From assembly GCA_029945495.1 (NCBI GenBank), contig JAQSCR010000389.1, positions 1 through 10,214 of the forward strand: a stretch of DNA of 10,214 nucleotides, in the 5' to 3' direction. This document shows, one piece after another, positions 6,339 to 10,214 of this stretch. Origin of the DNA: Pseudolabrys sp. Its GTDB lineage: Bacteria; Pseudomonadota; Alphaproteobacteria; Rhizobiales; Xanthobacteraceae. A program made the position numbers and the translations under genes. How positions within the stretch are numbered: position 1 is the stretch's first letter; every line of letters starts with the position of its first letter. Below the pieces are notes generated by a model. The model was not told the DNA's origin. It was given only the letters and a program-made list of their open reading frames with translations, and ran no database searches.

Positions 6339-6491
6339 CTATTTCTTGTCGACGGTAATGCCGCCCGGCCCGAGGTTGATCTGCACGCCCTTGGGCTCGC
6401 GATTGTCTTCGTAAACTTTGTAGCCGAGCACGCCGATGGCGACACAGAGCACGGCGACGGCGAGCAGCAGAACATTGCGGTTGATCGGCAT
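6339..6491 (-). CDS. 50-aa single-pass membrane microprotein, general-stress promoter
   Basis: The start is set at 6491 because AAGGGGG lies about 6 bases upstream; the frame extends to an ATG at 6557, but that extension is Arg-rich and crosses the promoter. The product is MPINRNV, one transmembrane helix at about residues 7-24 (LLLAVAVLCVAIGVLGY), a short charged linker (VYEDNREPKG) and a C-terminal VQINLGPGGITVDKK. The topology is likely N-in/C-out. Similar one-helix proteins ending in an I-x-GxxGI-x-V/I-x-K motif recur in Rhizobiales genomes in my recollection, with no assigned function. Its own EcfG-type promoter ends about 30 bases upstream, so expression under the general stress response is expected. 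Confidence 0.8.
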   Translation of the reverse strand: MPINRNVLLLAVAVLCVAIGVLGYKVYEDNREPKGVQINLGPGGITVDKK

Positions 6492-6514
6492 GAAACCCCC
6501 TTTGGTATATTCAC

Positions 6515-6570
6515 GCCGATAACGCCGCCGATGGAACTTAGTTCCATCGGCGCCCATTTTCCTTATCGGC
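6515..6570. repeat. Compound palindrome at the 3' end of the hydroxyacid dehydrogenase gene
   Basis: A perfect 12-bp inverted repeat, CGCCGATGGAAC (6526-6537) with GTTCCATCGGCG (6541-6552), has a TTA spacer. Outside it GCCGATAA (6515-6522) pairs with TTATCGGC (6563-6570), with unpaired 3- and 10-base flanks. On the leftward transcript the outer arm includes the dehydrogenase stop codon. No T-run follows on the minus strand, so it is not a classical intrinsic terminator. It may protect the 3' end, attenuate read-through or act as an operator over the embedded promoter. Confidence 0.7.
6521..6545 (-). promoter_or_regulatory. EcfG (general stress sigma) promoter for the 50-aa gene
   Basis: On the minus strand GGAAC (6545-6541) and CGTT (6524-6521) are separated by exactly 16 bases, an exact match to the alphaproteobacterial EcfG consensus GGAAC-N16/17-CGTT. 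The predicted start near 6513 leaves a leader of about 22 bases with the ribosome site. The -35 lies within the right arm of the palindrome at 6526-6552. Confidence 0.75.
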
Positions 6571-7564
6571 TGCCGAAAACGCTCAACCGGTGCGCGGCCG
6601 CCGCATTGGCTGCGCCCGGCGGCATGCGGCCGGCCAAGATCTCCTTGACCTGATTGACTGTGTCGAAGGCCTGGTGTTCGGCCGCGTCCGGGGTCAGCCC
6701 GGCGGTATGCGGCGTGGCCACCACGTCGGCGCGGGAGGCTAAAAACAGCGACGGCTTCTGGTCCGCCGCGCGGCCGACATCCATCGCCGCGCCGGCGATT
6801 ATCTTGGTGTCGAGCGCATGGGCCAAAGCCTGCTCATCGACCAGATTGCCGCGCGAGACGTTGATGAAAAAAGCCGACTTTTTCATGCGTGCGAAGGCTG
6901 AGGCATTCATCAGGTTCTCGGTCTGCTCATTGGCGATCACCAGGCAGACGACGAAATCGGATTGCGCCAGCACGTTCTCAAAAGAATCCTGCTGCACCCC
7001 GGGCTCGGTGACCGTCTTGAACGGGTCCGAGACGATCACCTTCATGCCGAAGGCGACGCCGAGCCGGGCGAGATGTTCGCCGATGGCGCCATAGCCGAGA
7101 ATGCCCAAGGTGGCGCCGCTCAGCTGTTTGCCCATGCGCGGTTCCGGATCACGCCCGGCGCGATACTCGATCGTGTAGTCGAGCGTATGGCGGCCGAGGT
7201 CGATCATATAGCCGATCGCCTGTTCGGCGACCGAAGCAATGAAGCCCGGCGTCGCATGCGTCACCAGGATGCCGCGCTTGCTTGCCGCCGGCACGTCGAT
7301 GTTGCGGATATCGACCGCGACCCGCAGGAACGCTGCCAGTTCGCTTGGCGCCTGCGCGAAGAATTCGGCCGGGGCGGGGGTCTGCCGGTCGGAGACGATA
7401 ATCGCGCAACCCTTGGCGGCTTCAGTCAGCGCCGCGGCATCGTCGAGCACCCGGCCGGTCTCGTTGAGACGCACGTCGCACAGCGCGCGTAAACTCGCGA
7501 GCGCGCGCGGCCCATAATAATTGGCCAGCATGTCGGGCGTATGGGTGAGCAGGAGGGTGGGCAT
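6563..7564 (-). CDS. D-isomer-specific 2-hydroxyacid dehydrogenase family protein
   Basis: A 333-residue NAD(P)-dependent oxidoreductase of the PGDH/formate dehydrogenase-like fold, the usual family length. The start at 7564 has GAGG about 8 bases upstream. The Rossmann motif GYGAIG is at residues 157-162, with D180 at the end of the next strand favouring NAD. Catalytic R238 (INVSRGNLVDE) and H286 (ATPHTAGLTP) are present. The usual DVFxxEP motif that carries the third catalytic residue (Glu) reads DVGRAADQKPS (residues 262-272), so the Glu is missing at its normal place and D268 is the nearest acid. This marks a distinct subgroup, and substrate and direction of reaction are unknown. The N-terminus (DRQTPAPAEFF) is also unlike PGDH. 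It is divergent from clpS2 and is probably monocistronic, with a strong hairpin directly after its stop codon. Confidence 0.9.
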   Translation of the reverse strand: MPTLLLTHTPDMLANYYGPRALASLRALCDVRLNETGRVLDDAAALTEAAKGCAIIVSDRQTPAPAEFFAQAPSELAAFLRVAVDIRNIDVPAASKRGILVTHATPGFIASVAEQAIGYMIDLGRHTLDYTIEYRAGRDPEPRMGKQLSGATLGILGYGAIGEHLARLGVAFGMKVIVSDPFKTVTEPGVQQDSFENVLAQSDFVVCLVIANEQTENLMNASAFARMKKSAFFINVSRGNLVDEQALAHALDTKIIAGAAMDVGRAADQKPSLFLASRADVVATPHTAGLTPDAAEHQAFDTVNQVKEILAGRMPPGAANAAAAHRLSVFGSR

Positions 7565-7667
7565 AAGCGTTTCCTCAAAGGGCTCGTTTTTATGGGACGG
7601 TGACCGGGGCTTGTCTTCTATCCGCGTCTGGCAATGATAGGCAAATCTCCCGTGTCAGGAGGCGCCG

Positions 7668-7976
7668 ATGAGCCCGACGACCGTCAAGAAACCGGCGACC
7701 AAGACCAGGCCGCAAACCCAGCGCCCGCCGCTATGGAAGGTGATCCTGCTCAACGACGATTTCACCCCGCGCGAATTCGTGGTCGAGGTGCTCAAGGCGG
7801 TGTTTAGGCTCAACGAAAGCCAGTCCTACCGGGTGATGATGACGGCGCACCAGAAGGGCGCCTGCGTCATCGCGGTCTATACCCGCGACGTCGCCGAGAC
7901 CAAGGCTAAGGAGGCGACCGAGCTCGGCAAGGCCAATGGCTTTCCGCTATACTTCACGACGGAAAAAGAAGAGTAG
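7668..7976 (+). CDS. clpS2: ATP-dependent Clp protease adaptor ClpS, ClpS2-type
   Basis: A 102-residue adaptor that binds N-degron substrates and hands them to ClpA/ClpP. AGGAGG lies about 6 bases before the ATG. The N-terminal 20 residues are a flexible Lys/Pro/Thr-rich tail, as needed to engage ClpA. The core shows N29-D30-D31 (VILLNDDFTP) and H61 (MMTAHQKG), which form the N-terminal amino-group pocket, then VAETKAKEAT and PLYFTTE. The position after TP is Arg (TPREF, R35) where E. coli ClpS and alphaproteobacterial ClpS1 have Met, and with AVFRLNE and GFPLYFTTE this matches the second paralog, ClpS2, known from Agrobacterium to have a narrower N-degron preference. A ClpS1 next to clpA is expected elsewhere in the genome. 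It is followed after 10 bases by the SDR gene, probably as an operon. Confidence 0.93.
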   Translation: MSPTTVKKPATKTRPQTQRPPLWKVILLNDDFTPREFVVEVLKAVFRLNESQSYRVMMTAHQKGACVIAVYTRDVAETKAKEATELGKANGFPLYFTTEKEE

Positions 7977-7986
7977 GAAAAATTAG

Positions 7987-8742
7987 ATGCAACGAGTCCT
8001 GATCACTGCCGGTGCCGCCGGCATCGGCCGCGAATTCGCGCGCGCCTTCGCCGCCAACGGCGCCAAGGTCTACATCTGCGACATCGACGAGAAGAACCTG
8101 GCGGCGCTTGCCGCGGAGATCCCCGGCCTGACCGCGCAACGCTGCGACATGGGCAGCCGGGCCGAGATCGAGCGCATGGTGCCGGCGGCGATTGAAGCGC
8201 TCGGCGGGCTCGACGTGCTGATCAACAATGCCGGCATTGCCGGGCTGACGCTGCCGGTCGAGCAATATCCGCCGGACGACTGGGACAAAGTGCTCGCCGT
8301 CAATCTCACCTCGATGTTCGACGTGACGCGGCTGGCCATTCCGCATTTGAAAAAATCCGACTATGGCTGCATCATCAACATGTCGTCGGTTGCCGGCCGT
8401 TTCGGCTTCGAGAATCGCTCGCCTTATGCGGCGACCAAATGGGCGGTGATCGGCTTCACCAAGACTTTGGCAATGGAGCTTGGCCAATGGGGCATTCGCG
8501 CCAATGCGATCGCGCCGGGCGCGGTCGACGGCGACCGCATCGTGCGCGTGTTCCAGGGCCGGGCGCAGATCAGCGGCAAATCGATGGAAGAAGTGAAGGC
8601 CGAGGCCTTCGCCGGCCAGTCGATCAAGGCCTTCATCGATCCGAAGGACATCGCGCAGCTCGCCGTGTTTCTCGCCTCGAACGCGGCAAAGTCAATCTCG
8701 GGGCAGGTGGTGCCGATCGATAATGATCGGCAGAAGGCGTGA
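7987..8742 (+). CDS. Classical short-chain dehydrogenase/reductase, substrate unknown
   Basis: A 251-residue cytoplasmic oxidoreductase, typical length for a classical SDR. AGGAA lies about 8 bases before the ATG. The cofactor loop is TAGAAGIG (residues 7-14), and acidic residues D32/D34 (ICDID) after strand 2 indicate NAD(H) rather than NADP(H). NNAG is at 80-83. The catalytic tetrad is N106, S134, Y147 and K151 (S-x12-Y-x3-K). IAPGAVDGDR at 175-184 is the PG motif. Between 185 and 215 lies a substrate-loop segment (RVFQGRAQISGKSMEE), and the C-terminus has SISGQVVPIDND. The glycine-rich loop begins almost at the N-terminus (ITAGAAGIG), so no extension is missing. Co-transcription with clpS2 is likely from the 10-base gap but gives no clear functional link. 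Confidence 0.92.
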   Translation: MQRVLITAGAAGIGREFARAFAANGAKVYICDIDEKNLAALAAEIPGLTAQRCDMGSRAEIERMVPAAIEALGGLDVLINNAGIAGLTLPVEQYPPDDWDKVLAVNLTSMFDVTRLAIPHLKKSDYGCIINMSSVAGRFGFENRSPYAATKWAVIGFTKTLAMELGQWGIRANAIAPGAVDGDRIVRVFQGRAQISGKSMEEVKAEAFAGQSIKAFIDPKDIAQLAVFLASNAAKSISGQVVPIDNDRQKA

Positions 8743-8752
8743 GGCTCTCACG
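8738..8752 (+). terminator. Small hairpin at the SDR stop codon
   Basis: CGTGAG (8738-8743) pairs with CTCACG (8747-8752) around a GCT loop, overlapping the TGA stop. A second short CGCCG/CGGCG stem follows. The stems are short and the T-rich sequence (CTTTATT) is about 30 bases away, so this is at best a weak or Rho-assisted end signal for the clpS2-SDR transcript. Confidence 0.25.
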
Positions 8753-8880
8753 GTGCGCCGACGCCGGCGTGACGATTCAGGCTTTATTAACCGGATCGTT
8801 TAAAGCTGGATCAATGCTCGGGGGAGTATGTTGCACGCAACCGCCGGCGCCATCGCGCCCGCGGCACATGAGGCGTCCCG

Positions 8881-9072
8881 ATGCAAAACGCGACCAGCCG
8901 TGGCTCCGCCTATGACGGCTTCATCGTCGAGGTCGGCGGCCAGTTCGTCTGCGAATATGGCAGCCTGACCGCCGCGCTGAAGGCCGGCCTCGAGCTCAAG
9001 CACCGCGACGCTGCTGCGCAGGTGAAGGTCTACGACGCCAAAGACCGTATCCTGGAGCGCGCGCAAGGCTAA
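8881..9072 (+). CDS. 63-aa hypothetical protein
   Basis: A small soluble protein with no signal peptide or membrane segment. GAGG (8870-8873) lies 7 bases before the ATG. A likely beta-strand pair (GFIVEVGGQFVCEYGS) is followed by an amphipathic helix (LTAALKAGLELKHRD) and a final strand (AAQVKVYDAKDRI), a compact alpha/beta pattern resembling small rhizobial proteins of unknown function. It has one cysteine (FVCEYG). It follows the SDR gene by 138 bases and may have its own promoter, but I see no convincing one. The real-gene call rests on the ribosome site and the structured composition. Confidence 0.75.
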   Translation: MQNATSRGSAYDGFIVEVGGQFVCEYGSLTAALKAGLELKHRDAAAQVKVYDAKDRILERAQG

Positions 9073-9123
9073 AGATAACCCGCCACGACGGCCGCGTCCG
9101 CTGGAAACGCTTCGGGCGACGGC

Positions 9124-9148
9124 GGAACGCTATACCTACCCCCGCGTT
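9124..9148 (+). promoter_or_regulatory. EcfG (general stress sigma) promoter for the 57-aa gene
   Basis: GGAAC (9124-9128) and CGTT (9145-9148) are separated by exactly 16 bases, an exact EcfG consensus. It lies 41 bases before the ATG at 9190; a start near 9156 gives a leader of about 34 bases with the AAGGGGA ribosome site. Confidence 0.78.
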
Positions 9149-9189
9149 AACCTTCATCAATCACACGCGACCCGGCAAGGGGACCTATC

Positions 9190-9363
9190 ATGCCCGATGC
9201 CCGCGCAGCGACGCGCCGAGTGAAGAAAAAAGAACTGGCCGTCCTTAAAGACCTGGCGATTACAGCGCTCGAGCGGCGCGGCTATGAGGTGCGCGGCAAG
9301 ACGACGTCGCAGATCCGCGAGATATTGCGGCATCACCCGACCGGGCCGAAGGCGGCGGCGTAG
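9190..9363 (+). CDS. 57-aa basic microprotein, general-stress promoter
   Basis: ATG at 9190, TAG at 9361-9363, with AAGGGGA about 6 bases upstream. The product is very basic: an N-terminal Arg/Lys cluster (TRRVKKKELAVLKD), a predicted helix (LAITALERRGYEV), a second helix (TTSQIREILRHHP) and a short Ala tail. It has no signal peptide, membrane helix or cysteine. The two-helix basic layout could bind nucleic acid, but I recognise no family; it does not look like the anti-sigma factor NepR. The exact EcfG promoter directly upstream supports a real gene induced by stress. It converges with the 55-aa gene, whose stop is 27 bases away. Confidence 0.75.
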   Translation: MPDARAATRRVKKKELAVLKDLAITALERRGYEVRGKTTSQIREILRHHPTGPKAAA

Positions 9364-9390
9364 CGCGCCGGGCTATTTATGGTTCGGCGA

Positions 9391-9558
9391 TCAGCGCGTG
9401 GCCTGGGTTTCGCCTGGCGGCAAAGGCCCCTGCGTTTTTGCCTCTTCCTCGGCCAGCAATGCCAACAGCTGCTGCCGGCGCGGCTCGGTCAGTTCGCCGG
9501 ACAGCTGTTTCTGGAAGAACAGAACATTCTGCCGACGGACGAACAATTGCATGTTCAT
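9391..9558 (-). CDS. 55-aa helical microprotein, general-stress promoter
   Basis: The start at 9558 (MNMQLFVRRQN) is chosen because AGGGA lies about 7 bases upstream. In-frame ATGs at 9579 and 9552 are alternatives, the first without a ribosome site, and the frame is open to 9732. The product is a predicted amphipathic helix pair: NVLFFQKQLSGELTE, then PRRQQLLALLAEEEAK, then a Pro/Gly/Thr-rich tail. The R-QxLL-LLAEEEAK ending resembles short rhizobial proteins of unknown function with an LxLLAEEE motif (from memory). It has no cysteine and no signal peptide. Its EcfG-type promoter lies about 90 bases upstream, implying a leader of about 80 bases. Soluble and possibly self-associating, by composition only. 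Confidence 0.68.
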   Translation of the reverse strand: MNMQLFVRRQNVLFFQKQLSGELTEPRRQQLLALLAEEEAKTQGPLPPGETQATR

Positions 9559-9646
9559 GGCGCGTCCCTGAAGGCGCATTGGCGCGCCGGCACTCGTCGC
9601 TTCTGGCGGATGGGGAATGGTTCCATCCTGAAGCGATCCATGCAGC

Positions 9647-9671
9647 AACGCGGTTTCGCGTTTTAAGTTCC
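9647..9671 (-). promoter_or_regulatory. EcfG (general stress sigma) promoter for the 55-aa gene
   Basis: On the minus strand GGAAC (9671-9667) and CGTT (9650-9647) are separated by exactly 16 bases, an exact EcfG consensus. It lies in the 180-base gap between the leftward genes at 9739-10131 and 9391-9558, oriented toward the latter. The predicted start is near 9640. Confidence 0.7.
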
Positions 9672-9738
9672 GCGGCCAATCAGGTTTCGCGGGCGAGGGG
9701 GCAAGAAGGACAGCTTCGCCGGGCGCCGCCACTTTTAG

Positions 9739-10131
9739 CTAATTGCCGCAATTCCACACCGCGCCGATCGGCGTTTGCGTCCAGCACGGGCCGACATGCC
9801 AGCTGTCACGGCGGTTGCCGCCGAAGCGGCCATTATAAAACGGCGGGCCGTAATAGTAATAATAGGCGCGCGGCGCGTTGTGCCGCCAGGCGAAGGCGCG
9901 GTCGCGCCGCCAGGCCTTGTATTCCTCGCGCTCGATCTGCTGCGGCGAGCGATAGCCGGGCGGCACGGTGTAGCGCTTCACGTGGTGCTTAACTTGTCGC
10001 TTTACCTGGTGCGTGACGGCTGGCTTTTTCTTCGGCGTCGGGGTGGCGTCGCCGGTGTCGGCGAACGCGAGCGTCGACGCGCCGAGCGAGACGGCGAGGA
10101 TGAGGGCGAGGAGCGAAGAGAGGCGGGGCAT
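9739..10131 (-). CDS. Secreted Tyr/His-rich protein of unknown function
   Basis: A 130-residue exported protein. The start at 10131 has AAGG about 7 bases upstream. A Sec signal peptide covers residues 1-24 with cleavage at AFA|D. The mature part begins with a Thr/Pro/Lys linker (DATPTPKKKPAV), then a short basic repeat with period 4 (HQVK-RQVK-HHVK-R), a charged helix-like segment (QQIEREEYKAWRRDRAFAWRH), a run of five tyrosines before GPPFYNGRFGGN, and a C-terminal module GPCWTQTPIGAVWNCGN with two cysteines probably disulfide-bonded in the periplasm. The HxVK repeat could bind metal or polyanions; this is speculative. No family is recognised. Downstream on the same strand is the 55-aa gene with its own promoter, so these are probably separate transcripts. 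Confidence 0.82.
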   Translation of the reverse strand: MPRLSSLLALILAVSLGASTLAFADTGDATPTPKKKPAVTHQVKRQVKHHVKRYTVPPGYRSPQQIEREEYKAWRRDRAFAWRHNAPRAYYYYYGPPFYNGRFGGNRRDSWHVGPCWTQTPIGAVWNCGN

Positions 10132-10214
10132 GAAGGGCCTTATAGCGGGAAAAGCGTGAAGGCGTCTGTAGCCGCCGTTCGTGGTCGAATTGCGGGAACG
10201 CCATCGTCATTCCG

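Noticed and set aside
9438..9992. 184-codon rightward open frame
   Set aside because: The Arg/Ala/Ser-rich product is the shadow of two leftward genes and crosses their intergenic promoter.
1..10214. CRISPR arrays, tRNA or rRNA genes, insertion sequences, toxin-antitoxin or defence genes
   Set aside because: I looked for regularly spaced repeats, cloverleaf sequences, transposase motifs and paired small toxin/antitoxin genes and saw none that hold up.

Overview
The window is high-GC DNA with tight spacing, good Shine-Dalgarno sites and protein families typical of an alphaproteobacterium. The alphaproteobacterial form of AspRS, a ClpS2-type adaptor, EcfG-type promoters (GGAAC-N16-CGTT) and GTCCCGG/TCCGGGAC palindromic repeats together point to Rhizobiales (Hyphomicrobiales), probably near Bradyrhizobiaceae or Xanthobacteraceae. 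This placement is inferred from remembered family features, not from a search.

Layout. 1-1223: 3' two-thirds of aspS (+). 1224-1355: a convergent gap holding two copies of an imperfect palindrome. 1356-2279: a pirin-family cupin (-). 2280-2595: gene-free leader with hairpins. 2596-4263: a membrane c-di-GMP phosphodiesterase with a CSS-like periplasmic sensor and an EAL domain (+). 4309-4681: a sigma70-type promoter and a secreted glycine-zipper protein (+). 4682-4894: two strong hairpins. 4895-5464: an exported single-cysteine glutathione peroxidase (-). 5465-5908: a 444-base stretch without a convincing gene, containing a nested inverted-repeat structure. 5909-6331: a DoxX-family membrane protein (+). 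6339-6491: a 50-aa membrane microprotein (-) behind an EcfG-type promoter. 6563-7564: a D-2-hydroxyacid dehydrogenase family protein (-). 7668-8742: clpS2 and a classical SDR (+, 10-nt gap). 8881-9072: a 63-aa conserved-looking protein (+). 9190-9363: a 57-aa basic protein (+) behind an EcfG-type promoter. 9391-9558: a 55-aa protein (-) behind an EcfG-type promoter. 9739-10131: a secreted Tyr/His-rich protein (-).

Most genes are housekeeping or accessory singletons rather than one pathway. The main unifying signal is three exact GGAAC-N16-CGTT promoters, all intergenic and all correctly oriented in front of uncharacterised proteins of 50-57 aa. This suggests a small group of general-stress-response genes at 6.3-9.7 kb. 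The exported peroxidase, DoxX protein and two-cysteine periplasmic sensor fit a redox or envelope-stress theme, but that link is inference. I found no CRISPR array, tRNA, rRNA, insertion sequence, toxin-antitoxin pair or defence system.
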